19,278 nt of DNA from JAZDOT01 sp043798355 (lineage in GTDB: Bacteria > Patescibacteriota > Gracilibacteria > Peribacterales > Peribacteraceae). Every line of letters starts with the position of its first letter. Position 1 is the first letter of the stretch. The notes beneath the pieces were generated by a model. That model worked only from the letters and a program-made list of their open reading frames with translations, was not told where the DNA came from and did not search any database. Location of the stretch: assembly GCA_043798355.1 (NCBI GenBank), contig JAZDOT010000044.1, forward strand, positions 1 to 19,278, given 5' to 3'. Position numbers and translations under genes: made by a program. This document shows, in pieces, positions 5,096 to 11,596 of the stretch.

Positions 5096-7099
5096 ATGAC
5101 CTCAGTGAGATCGAAACGCCGATGGATGGTGCTCGTTGCCGCCAGCTTCTGCATGATCATAGCAGTCCTGCTCGCTGACCAGAACGCAGGAATGCGGGCT
5201 TGGCTCATTTCTATGAAGCCGGAGGCAGAGGGGCAAGGGCTCTTTCACGATGCAGTTCCAGATTGGGCATTCGACGCCATCAAGCGCCAGGTGAAGCTCG
5301 GCATCATCCAAGGGTACAACGATGGACGGTTCGGTGCAGGCGATCCTGTGACGCGCGGGCAGGTTGTCACGCTCCTGTACCGCATCCTTCGGCACCAAAA
5401 ACTCCTTACGGTACCGAAGGGATGCTGGCAGTACTTCGACGACGTTGAAAGCACGCACTATGCCTACACCCCGCTCTGCGCCTTCCAGCAGCATCACATG
5501 GTCACGGAGACCATGCTCTTCGATCCGGACGTGCCCTCGAGCCGCGGCCAGACGGCGTGGTTCATCCACCGGGCACTCGGCCTCACTCTCCTCAAAGCCA
5601 TGGGGAAAACCCGTAATGATATCCTCACGAACGGCCGCTCCTTCCCTGATGTCCCACTGGGGAGTTCCTCGTATGAAGCAGTCATGGTCATGGAAGCCGC
5701 CGAACTCATGGTCGGCTACCCGAATGGATCCTTCGGCCCGCGGGACCAGCTCAATCGCGCGCAGGCAGCGGTCATCATGTCCCGGCTCCTCGACATGATC
5801 GAGGAGAAGGGCATCACAGAAATCGTTGAGACAGAAGATGGGGGGAAAGACGGTGACTCGAGCCACGGGACGGCGAGCTCCTCGATCTCTTCCTCTTCAG
5901 CCTCCTCCACCTCCCAAACTTCTTCAACCTCTTCCTCCTCCGCACTTCCTGATCTCATCGTTGAAGGCATCGGCGTGAGCACAAATCCCATCTACCCAGG
6001 CTTCGACTACGCCCTCACCTCCTACGTCACTAATACCGGCCACGGACTGGCGGCGGCAAGCCACATCCGTTTCTTCATTGACCGGGACCGCAATGGAACG
6101 AACGATTTCGTTATCTCTCGCCCTGTCCCGGCGCTCGATCCCGGTGAGCGAGTGAGTGTCAAGCTCTCCTCGGAGGATCCCGACGCGCACACGTGGACAC
6201 TCCCCTCTGGGGACTACTCCTTCCGAGTCTGCGCAGATGAAGATGTGGATGCTGATCCCGAAGTCACCGAATCGGATGAGACGAACAACTGCTCCGAGCT
6301 GTTTGCCTTTATGGTCTATACGTTCTCCTCGAGTTCCAACGCTGCGTCCTCAGCTTCCTCTGCGGCGAGCTCATCCAGCGTCTCAAGTGCTGCTCCGCTC
6401 CCGGATCTCTCTATCAAGATCGTCAATCTCTATGTTTGGTATGGTGACAAGAAAGTGGATGTCAATGTAGAGGTGCATGTCACCGGTGGGACTTCCACGG
6501 AATCTTTCGCCCAACCCCAGTATCAGCTTTCTGGTACAACACAGTGGGTGCCGACAGCAGAGTTAAAGTCGGTTCCCCCGCTTGGGGACGGTTGGATGCA
6601 AACAAACTACTGGCTCAAAATTGGTCTCGCATCTGGTGGGGGTTTCCCCGCTGGCACGCACAATGTCCGCGTCTGCGTGGATGTTACCTCCGTCATTGCG
6701 GAATCCAACGAAGCAAATAATTGCTCGGATCCGTTCATCTTTTCCTTTCCCGATCTCTCCGCGACGACGGTGAACACCACGCCACTGGGTCCTGGGAGGA
6801 TTCTGGTGGGAGCCTCTGTTCTCGTCGTGGGGAAAACCACCGCCGAGTCATTCATTCGGCTCCAGTACAAGCTCGCAGGCACGAGCTTTTGGACGACAAC
6901 GGGAACAGATCAGTCCATCCCCCCTTTCGCAGATGGCGGCTCAGCGACCCGGCTCTGGTCTGATGTCGGCCAGGCATCCGGACAGGGCTTCCCCACTGGA
7001 GTGCATGCTGTCCGCGTATGTGTGGATGTGCACGCCGTGATCGACGAATGGGACGAGGGTAACAACTGCAGCGGGCCCATCAGCTTCACGATTCAGTGA
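5096..7099 (+). CDS. Secreted surface protein: N-terminal SLH domains and CARDB-like repeats
   Basis: This 667-residue protein has a basic N-terminus and a hydrophobic signal or anchor (11-27). Three SLH-type repeats follow at about 50-98, 110-162 and 183-236. The first and third are clear, with GYNDGRFG (73-80) and GYPNGSFG (207-214). A pure Ser/Thr linker (258-282) leads to a CARDB-like domain (about 285-407), a second Ser/Ala linker (411-433) and two more such domains (about 436-550 and 552-665). Each CARDB-like unit ends with the same segment: V/F-R-V-C, acidic stretch, E-x-[ND]-E-x-N-N-C (C379/C399, C527/C543, C642/C658). CARDB domains are adhesion-type beta sandwiches, so a cell-wall-anchored adhesin or scaffold is likely. 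Its SLH domains sit at the opposite end from those of the neighbouring SLH protein. The start follows the promoter at 5038-5066; no ribosome site is visible. Confidence 0.94.
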   Translation: MTSVRSKRRWMVLVAASFCMIIAVLLADQNAGMRAWLISMKPEAEGQGLFHDAVPDWAFDAIKRQVKLGIIQGYNDGRFGAGDPVTRGQVVTLLYRILRHQKLLTVPKGCWQYFDDVESTHYAYTPLCAFQQHHMVTETMLFDPDVPSSRGQTAWFIHRALGLTLLKAMGKTRNDILTNGRSFPDVPLGSSSYEAVMVMEAAELMVGYPNGSFGPRDQLNRAQAAVIMSRLLDMIEEKGITEIVETEDGGKDGDSSHGTASSSISSSSASSTSQTSSTSSSSALPDLIVEGIGVSTNPIYPGFDYALTSYVTNTGHGLAAASHIRFFIDRDRNGTNDFVISRPVPALDPGERVSVKLSSEDPDAHTWTLPSGDYSFRVCADEDVDADPEVTESDETNNCSELFAFMVYTFSSSSNAASSASSAASSSSVSSAAPLPDLSIKIVNLYVWYGDKKVDVNVEVHVTGGTSTESFAQPQYQLSGTTQWVPTAELKSVPPLGDGWMQTNYWLKIGLASGGGFPAGTHNVRVCVDVTSVIAESNEANNCSDPFIFSFPDLSATTVNTTPLGPGRILVGASVLVVGKTTAESFIRLQYKLAGTSFWTTTGTDQSIPPFADGGSATRLWSDVGQASGQGFPTGVHAVRVCVDVHAVIDEWDEGNNCSGPISFTIQ

Positions 7100-7137
7100 A
7101 GAGGAAAGCACAGGAGGGCATGCTCCACGTTCAAGCA

Positions 7138-7158
7138 CGCGGGGGCAAAGCTCCCGCG
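7138..7158 (+). terminator. GC-rich hairpin after the SLH/CARDB protein gene
   Basis: A 9-bp stem (CGCGGGGGC 7138-7146 with GCTCCCGCG 7150-7158, one G-T pair) with an AAA loop lies 38 nt after the stop. There is no T-run, so it is a terminator-like hairpin rather than a canonical terminator. Confidence 0.4.
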
Positions 7159-7208
7159 CCTGACCCTGAGCCTCCCAACAGGCGAGCCAATTGCTTCCGA
7201 CACATCCT

Positions 7209-7448
7209 TCAATCCAACACAAATCCAAAGCTCCCGACAATGTCGTCGAACACATCCACCTGCTCTGTGTAGGAAGGGTCACGGCCGGTGTACTGGAGCA
7301 TGAACGCTCTGGATTTATCGGAGCTCAAAAACTGTACGCTCCGGAACTTGCCGACTGTGGGGGCAGAGGAACTCTCATACACGTTGAGCACCGCAGACTG
7401 GTCAGCGACGGTGAGATCGTCGCGTTGAGGAATTTGACTTTCATAATT
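7209..7448 (-). pseudogene. Probable 3' remnant of a secreted or membrane-associated protein gene
   Basis: A minus-strand frame is open from an upstream TAA near 7449-7451 to a stop at 7209 with no ATG at its head. The only internal starts are GTG codons such as that at 7391. The peptide has the look of a real protein C-terminus: alternating strands (SVQFLSSDKSRAFMLQYTG), then an acidic helix and a last strand ending FDDIVGSFGFVLD. It resembles the C-terminal end of PsbP-like or similar domains from memory. No signal sequence or N-terminal half is found upstream, where the plus-strand promoter of the next gene lies. It therefore looks like a truncated leftover. It could also be a short GTG-started gene or chance. 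Confidence 0.35.
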
Positions 7449-7461
7449 TGTATATTAATAT
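7434..7461 (+). promoter_or_regulatory. Promoter of the unknown cysteine-containing gene
   Basis: TTGACT (7434-7439) is followed after 16 bp by TAATAT (7456-7461), within a distinctly AT-rich stretch. The ATG at 7471 is 9 nt beyond the -10, so the transcript would be leaderless or nearly so. Confidence 0.5.
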
Positions 7462-7470
7462 GGCATATCA

Positions 7471-8118
7471 ATGCCCACGAAACCGGACATCGCTGTTTCC
7501 ATTCTCAGTCATGCAGAACAACTTCCGCACATCTTAAACAGCGCAAACTCACTCGTGCTCACAAACGACTATTGCGCTCAGTGCTTCGGACTGCCCGAAG
7601 AGAGAACCCGTATTTCCTCTCCGCTGAGAGTGGATGGGGCGGGTGCAAGTCTCCACGAACTCTCCAGCGGAGAAGAGGCGGTCATGCTGGAAGATAACGC
7701 GTCATTTTGCACTCTGTGCTGTGCCGTGGATGACGCTGGAGCCGCATCTCTGATCCATGTTCCACTCATCGTCCACGGGAAACATCTTGAACATGCCGCC
7801 CACAGTCTTCTCATGCGATACAGGAAAAAAGTGGACGTACTGCTGCGCCCGTCGAGGACACTGATCGTGAGCGGATTGAATTTGGGTCCTGCAAAAATTA
7901 TCTTCGATACGATCGAGAAAATCTTCCCCGATGCGACAGAGATTCTCGTACAAATGACCCGCAACAAACTGAGAAGAAATATCCTTCCCGTGGTCAAACC
8001 GGGCGAGAACTATACGGGAATGCTCTACATCCCGAGGATCCTCGCACGTACGGCGAGAGACACACTGCTCCTTTTGACACATCAGGCTGACCGTAAACAT
8101 ATGGGACGTTTATTGTGA
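7471..8118 (+). CDS. Unknown protein with CxxC pairs (possible divergent laccase-domain relative)
   Basis: The 215-residue product has no signal peptide or membrane helix. Five cysteines form two pairs, C35-x2-C38 and C80-x2-C83 with C84, which could bind a metal such as zinc. A strand-rich core follows: SLIHVPLIVHG (93-103), then LIVSGLNLGPAKIIF (131-145). I do not recognise it confidently. The order Cys (84), D, then a strand ending in His (96), then a G-P segment recalls the layout of YfiH/laccase-domain proteins, where a TADC motif, HAGWRG and a GP segment occur in the same order. The motifs themselves are not conserved, so this is only a lead. It has its own promoter and meets the next gene tail to tail, with 24 bp between stops. 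Confidence 0.75.
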   Translation: MPTKPDIAVSILSHAEQLPHILNSANSLVLTNDYCAQCFGLPEERTRISSPLRVDGAGASLHELSSGEEAVMLEDNASFCTLCCAVDDAGAASLIHVPLIVHGKHLEHAAHSLLMRYRKKVDVLLRPSRTLIVSGLNLGPAKIIFDTIEKIFPDATEILVQMTRNKLRRNILPVVKPGENYTGMLYIPRILARTARDTLLLLTHQADRKHMGRLL

Positions 8119-8142
8119 CCCTTATCAATCAGCAACTCTACA

Positions 8143-8373
8143 TCACGCCTTCCAGCAGCACGGCTCTTTGCACTTCCCGCAGTATTGATTGCCGTACTCA
8201 TGGTGCTTCCCAGCCTCACAGAGCGCACTGCAACACAGCGACCGCATGTGTGCCCTCTGATCGGGAGTGATCACCGTGATCTCCTTCAATGCATGACGAC
8301 GGCAGTGCAATTTGCCGTGCGACGGACTGCGGCATCCTTGCGCCTTGCAGGTGGTATGGAGAGGGACTGGCAT
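8143..8373 (-). CDS. Small cysteine-rich zinc-finger-like protein
   Basis: From ATG at 8373 the product is 76 residues with eleven cysteines. The first cluster, C9-x4-C14-x9-C24-x2-H27, matches the common CxxxGC...C..H zinc finger found in small bacterial proteins. A second cluster follows: C47, C48, C52, H57, H58, C65, C68, C72, C73, ending in a Y-C-G-K-C knuckle. This density and regular spacing argue for real coding rather than a shadow. In-frame starts further upstream, at 8445 or earlier, would add a hydrophobic stretch unlike the rest. It is likely a cytoplasmic metal-binding or nucleic-acid-binding protein. It diverges from the helicase gene and converges with the unknown gene ending at 8118. 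No Shine-Dalgarno is seen. Confidence 0.55.
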   Translation of the reverse strand: MPVPLHTTCKAQGCRSPSHGKLHCRRHALKEITVITPDQRAHMRSLCCSALCEAGKHHEYGNQYCGKCKEPCCWKA

Positions 8374-8486
8374 AGAGCAAGGGGGGAGAACGCGAAAGAG
8401 ATTTATTCTCCATCTTTTTGGCGTAATAATCAATAAAAATGCCATCTATTTCCCGTACGCTTTTGTAGCTCATTGCGATGGAAAGG

Positions 8487-8494
8487 GCTACGAT
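8487..8494 (+). promoter_or_regulatory. Candidate -10 of the DEAD-box helicase gene
   Basis: GGCTACGAT contains hexamer TACGAT (8489-8494), 26 nt before the ATG at 8521. It shares the GCTAC core of the other candidate -10 elements. TAATAC at 8495-8500 is an alternative. Confidence 0.3.
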
Positions 8495-8520
8495 TAATAC
8501 TCTTTACGCGATTCAATCCA

Positions 8521-9807
8521 ATGCCCGATACTCCTCCGTCTTCCAGTCCGAGTTTCCTCACACTCGGCATCGCCCCGCAAATCCTCCAGATGCTCACGCT
8601 GCGCAAATTTGTGACGCCTACCCCCATCCAATTGCAGGCCATTCCGCCGGCACTCGAGGGGAAGGACGTCGTTGGAATCGCGCAGACGGGCACGGGCAAA
8701 ACCCTCGCTTTCGGCCTCCCCATGCTGCAGCGTCTCGCGCAGAAGCCCGGTCGCGGCCTCGTCGTTGTTCCGACCCGTGAATTGGCATCCCAGGTGGACG
8801 AGGCCCTGATGCAGTTTGCGCCGCAGCTCTCTATCCGCACGGCCGTCCTCATCGGCGGGGCATCCATGCACCTGCAGAAGGAGATGATCCGCAGAAATCC
8901 CCGCATCGTCGTCGCGACTCCCGGCCGCCTCAACGATCACCTCAAGCAGGGAACGATCACGCTTCGGGAAGTGAATATCCTCGTCCTCGACGAAGCGGAC
9001 CGCATGCTCGACATGGGCTTCCGCCCGCAGATCGAAACCATCCTCCGTCACGTGCCGCGCCAGCGCCAGACCCTGCTCTTCTCGGCCACCATGCCCGCGG
9101 AAATCATGAAGCTCGCGAACGCGCACATGCAGCTTCCCATCCGCATCGAAGTGGCCCCCTCGGGCACGACAGTGCGCGGTGTCCAGCAGGAACTCTTCCT
9201 CGTTCAGAAAGCGGAGAAACTTCCGCTCCTCCAGACCCTCCTCTCTGAACACCACGGATCCATCCTCGTGTTCTCACGGACCAAGCACGGCGCCAAGAAG
9301 ATTACGCACTCCGTGCGTGCCATGGGGCACGCCGCCGCCGAGATCCACGCCAACCGCTCTCTCGCCCAGCGCCGTGAAGCGCTGCAGGGGTTCAAGACGG
9401 GCAGGTACCGCATCCTCATCGCCACCGACATCGCTGCGCGCGGCATCGATGTCACGGGGATCGAAGTTGTGATCAATTTTGATCTGCCCGATGACCCGAA
9501 TGACTACGTGCACCGCATCGGCCGCACCGCGCGCGCCGGCAGGGAAGGCCGCGCCATTTCCTTCGCGACTTTTGATCAGAAGAACTCTGTCCGCGACATC
9601 GAGCGGCTCGTCCGCGCGACACTGCAACGCAAGCAAACCCCCGTTCTCCCGAAACCTCCTCCTCTTCCTTCGTATGGAACTGAGCATCCGCAGGGCGCAC
9701 GGCCTTTCGCACCGGTCGGACCACGCCCGCAGGGAATACAGCCAAGGACTCAGGGCGGGCACAGGCCTCCGCATCGGAATTTCCGATCGTTTCGGAGAAG
9801 GAGGTGA
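8521..9807 (+). CDS. DEAD-box ATP-dependent RNA helicase (RhlE-like)
   Basis: This 428-residue RNA helicase unwinds or remodels RNA duplexes with ATP, typically in ribosome assembly or RNA decay. All motifs are present: Q motif (P33-T-P-I-Q37), motif I AQTGTGKT (54-61), Ia PTRELA (84-89), Ib TPGR (133-136), II DEAD (157-160), III SAT (188-190), IV VFSRTK (250-255), V ATDIAARGID (301-310) and VI HRIGRTARAG (331-340). After the second RecA domain a short proline/arginine-rich basic tail (371-428) ends in FRSFRRRR, a plausible RNA-binding extension. The ATG at 8521 is the first that leaves only a short Ser/Pro lead before the Q motif. No Shine-Dalgarno is present. A GC-rich hairpin repeat begins immediately after the stop codon. 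Confidence 0.96.
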   Translation: MPDTPPSSSPSFLTLGIAPQILQMLTLRKFVTPTPIQLQAIPPALEGKDVVGIAQTGTGKTLAFGLPMLQRLAQKPGRGLVVVPTRELASQVDEALMQFAPQLSIRTAVLIGGASMHLQKEMIRRNPRIVVATPGRLNDHLKQGTITLREVNILVLDEADRMLDMGFRPQIETILRHVPRQRQTLLFSATMPAEIMKLANAHMQLPIRIEVAPSGTTVRGVQQELFLVQKAEKLPLLQTLLSEHHGSILVFSRTKHGAKKITHSVRAMGHAAAEIHANRSLAQRREALQGFKTGRYRILIATDIAARGIDVTGIEVVINFDLPDDPNDYVHRIGRTARAGREGRAISFATFDQKNSVRDIERLVRATLQRKQTPVLPKPPPLPSYGTEHPQGARPFAPVGPRPQGIQPRTQGGHRPPHRNFRSFRRRR

Positions 9808-9846
9808 TCCCCCCCTCTCCCTGCCCCTCTCCCAATGGGAGAGGGA
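9808..9846 (+). repeat. GC-rich hairpin repeat, copy C (immediately after the helicase stop)
   Basis: A C-run is followed by a 9-bp perfect hairpin, CCCTCTCCC (9825-9833) and GGGAGAGGG (9837-9845), with loop AAT. The CCCTCTCC/GGAGAGGG core is shared with the repeats around the DUF559 gene at 16329-16863. It starts right behind the helicase stop and may also act as a 3' mRNA hairpin. Confidence 0.7.
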
Positions 9847-9928
9847 AGTGGCCTCGTTGCTTCTGAAGCTCTATGAACAAGAAAATTGGATCCTCATGTT
9901 TCATCGATGTCTCCTTCATGCAAAGGAC

Positions 9929-9968
9929 TCCCCTCCCATTAGGGAGGGGATACAGGGGAGGGGGTCTA
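9929..9968 (-). repeat. GC-rich hairpin repeat, copy D (inverted relative to copy C)
   Basis: CCCCTCCC (9930-9937) pairs with GGGAGGGG (9942-9949) around a 4-nt loop, followed by a G-rich arm to 9965. Read on the minus strand it has the same order as copy C: C-rich arm, short spacer, hairpin with an AAT-containing loop. Copies C and D are an inverted pair about 80 bp apart with no gene between them. Confidence 0.65.
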
Positions 9969-9989
9969 CCCGAGGTGCAGCCGATATTC

Positions 9990-9998
9990 TGCTACAGT
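9990..9998 (+). promoter_or_regulatory. Extended -10 of the HAD hydrolase gene (leaderless type)
   Basis: TGCTACAGT is an extended -10 with hexamer TACAGT at 9993-9998. It ends 8 nt before the ATG at 10007, so the mRNA would start at or very near the start codon. No -35 is evident. Confidence 0.55.
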
Positions 9999-10006
9999 AG
10001 CCGCCA

Positions 10007-10630
10007 ATGATCCGTATGCTCTTCTTCGACTTCGACGGGGTACTCACGACGGACTTCAATGGGACGGGAACGATTTGTGAATATCTCAGCAAGGAAGTGA
10101 CCGGCTCCTCTGTTGAAGCCGTCACAGCATGTTACGAAAAACATTGTAACCGTCTGCTGCTCGGCGGAAGGTTCACCGATGTTTGGGATGATTTTTGTTC
10201 CTGCATGGAACAGAAGATCTCACCCGATGTTCTCCGGCAAGCGCTGCGGACGATTCCCGTAAATGAGGCGATGCTGGAAGTGGTCCAATCCCTCAGCACG
10301 ATGTACAGGCTTGGCATGATAACCGATAATCCGGAAGAGCGCATGGATCTCCTCAATGAAGATCTGCACCTAACGGATCTCTTCGACCCGATCGTCGTTT
10401 CGGCAATGGTTCACGCATTGAAGCATGACGGAACGACTGCCATTTTCGATGCAGCGTTGCGGGCTGCAGACTGTCAACCGCAGGAAGCCGTCTTCATCGA
10501 CAATCAAGAGAGGAATCTTTCGACCCCGGCAAAGATGGGCATGCATACGTACTGGCACGATGACAAGAAGAACGATATTCCATCTCTGCTCGATGCACTG
10601 CAGAAATTGGGCGTGAAAACAGGAAAATAG
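10007..10630 (+). CDS. HAD-superfamily hydrolase
   Basis: This is a 207-residue cytosolic phosphatase-type enzyme of the haloacid dehalogenase superfamily. Motif I is DFDGVL with nucleophile D8 and acid/base D10; motif II is T106 in MITDN; motif III is K139; motif IV is D165 in VFIDN. The helical region between motifs I and II (about 20-90) forms a C1-type cap, as in phosphoglycolate phosphatase-like or beta-phosphoglucomutase-like enzymes. In motif IV the usual second acidic residue is replaced by N166, and E168 follows. The substrate cannot be deduced. The start is fixed by TACAGT 8 nt upstream. A separate promoter serves the toxin-antitoxin pair 55 nt downstream. Confidence 0.9.
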   Translation: MIRMLFFDFDGVLTTDFNGTGTICEYLSKEVTGSSVEAVTACYEKHCNRLLLGGRFTDVWDDFCSCMEQKISPDVLRQALRTIPVNEAMLEVVQSLSTMYRLGMITDNPEERMDLLNEDLHLTDLFDPIVVSAMVHALKHDGTTAIFDAALRAADCQPQEAVFIDNQERNLSTPAKMGMHTYWHDDKKNDIPSLLDALQKLGVKTGK

Positions 10631-10649
10631 AGCATCATCATCCGGAGTC

Positions 10650-10679
10650 TTGCAACCAGAGAACGATGTACGCTACAAT
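10650..10679 (+). promoter_or_regulatory. Promoter of the toxin-antitoxin operon (leaderless type)
   Basis: TTGCAA (10650-10655) and TACAAT (10674-10679, within CGCTACAAT) are separated by 18 bp. The -10 ends 6 nt before the antitoxin ATG at 10686. A palindromic GTACAT/ATGTAC pair overlaps the -10 and could be an operator. Confidence 0.6.
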
Positions 10680-10685
10680 GTACAT

Positions 10686-10964
10686 ATGCGAAAGAGCATG
10701 ACCGCAACGGAGGCAAGAAAGAACTTCTTCACTGTCATCGATGCAGCGGAGCACCCCGGTGTTTCCGTTATCATCACACATGCAGGGCTCCCCAAGGTCG
10801 TCGTGATGTCCTTCGAGGAATTCGAGGGATGGCAGGAGACCATGGAAATCATGTCTGACCCCGAATTATCCAACGATATCATCAAGAGCCTGAAACGGAT
10901 AAAGGAAGGGAAAAAATTGGATACCGTGGATTATGATACGTTTAGAAAAAGTCTCAAACTGTGA
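10686..10964 (+). CDS. Type II antitoxin, Phd/YefM family
   Basis: The 92-residue product starts with the Phd/YefM DNA-binding domain: MTATEARKNFFTVIDAAE, a strand pair, then VVVMSFEEFEGW (about 38-49), the typical LMSxxEYE-like segment. The C-terminal half (55-92) is charged and likely wraps the toxin. Antitoxins of this family neutralise a RelE/ParE-fold toxin and repress their own operon. The start at 10686 is chosen over an upstream in-frame ATG at 10650 because the operon's -35 lies there and the domain begins at 10686. The stop TGA overlaps the toxin's GTG start (GTGA). Confidence 0.9.
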   Translation: MRKSMTATEARKNFFTVIDAAEHPGVSVIITHAGLPKVVVMSFEEFEGWQETMEIMSDPELSNDIIKSLKRIKEGKKLDTVDYDTFRKSLKL

Positions 10965-11215
10965 CATACCGCATCGTCATCACGAAGCAGGCAGCGAAAG
11001 ATATGAAAAAGTTATCAGCGGATATGCGGAAGCGCGTGGATGCTGCCATTGATGTTCTCCGGGAAAATCCGCTTGCGGGGAAGCAGCTCCGGGGAGAACT
11101 GGAAGGAATGTGGTCTCTGCGTGTGTGGCCCTACCGGATCATCTATACCATTCATCGGGAAATCGTGACCGTCTCTGTTTTGAGGGTCGGACATAGACAG
11201 GGGGTGTATCAGTGA
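10961..11215 (+). CDS. Type II toxin, RelE/ParE superfamily
   Basis: The 84-residue product has the RelE/ParE fold: helical N-terminus (8-35), ENPLAGKQLRG loop, then WSLRVWPYRIIYTI strands and a C-terminal VLRVGHRQGVY. Candidate catalytic or RNA-contact residues are R54, R59, Y62, R75, H78, R79 and Y83. The H-R-x3-Y ending is typical of mRNA-cleaving RelE-type toxins rather than gyrase-poisoning ParE, but the sequence does not settle this. It starts with GTG overlapping the antitoxin stop by 4 nt, giving translational coupling. It would be held in check by the antitoxin immediately upstream. Confidence 0.92.
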   Translation: MTYRIVITKQAAKDMKKLSADMRKRVDAAIDVLRENPLAGKQLRGELEGMWSLRVWPYRIIYTIHREIVTVSVLRVGHRQGVYQ

Positions 11216-11253
11216 GGTGCGTATCCCTGATGAACGCTGTGCGCTCTTTGTGT

Positions 11254-11292
11254 AAAAACCGCCCCCCCGGTGTGACACCACCGGGGGGGCGG
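11254..11292 (-). terminator. Intrinsic terminator of the small lipoprotein gene
   Basis: A perfect 12-bp stem (CCGCCCCCCCGG 11259-11270 with CCGGGGGGGCGG 11281-11292) is followed on the minus strand by TTTTT (11254-11258). It starts just after the minus-strand stop at 11301. On the plus strand, after the toxin gene, it lacks a T-run but the hairpin may still slow transcription. Confidence 0.85.
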
Positions 11293-11300
11293 GGAACGGG

Positions 11301-11480
11301 TCATTGCGCGGTCTCCAGTTTCCAAGTCACATGGACATCGGCGGTCTGGGACTGCCCGAACATCTGCCGGTTCTGTCCGTGCGCATCGAGGTTGAGCCTC
11401 GACTTCATGGCACAGCCGCCATTCATCAGCACAGAAACCAGAACCAAAACCGCACATACAGTCTTCCATGACTGCGACAT
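11301..11480 (-). CDS. Tiny predicted lipoprotein, function unknown
   Basis: The 59-residue product begins with a type II-like signal (CAVLVLVSVLM core, 9-19) and a slightly atypical lipobox NGGC with C23. The mature part is only 36 residues, polar and rich in Gln, with no recognised family. The ATG at 11480 is supported by the only clear Shine-Dalgarno in the window: AGGGAGG about 7 nt upstream. A longer frame from 11528 would place the signal too far inside. It lies on the same strand as the Nramp-type gene, about 116 nt after its stop, and ends in a strong terminator. A weak promoter (TATAGT at 11559-11564) may serve it. Confidence 0.72.
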   Translation of the reverse strand: MSQSWKTVCAVLVLVSVLMNGGCAMKSRLNLDAHGQNRQMFGQSQTADVHVTWKLETAQ

Positions 11481-11596
11481 AGCACTGCCTCCCTGAAAGA
11501 ACGACCCGAAGTCCCGATCTTCCCGCAACCATTGCAGGGATCGGATAATGAATATCCTACTATAATTTTATTTAAAAGCAAGCAATGATTTTTCCT

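Noticed and set aside
9473..9919. A minus-strand frame across the helicase 3' end and repeat C
   Set aside because: It translates repeat DNA into a PLPLGEGQGEGG-type peptide and is antisense to the helicase motif VI region.
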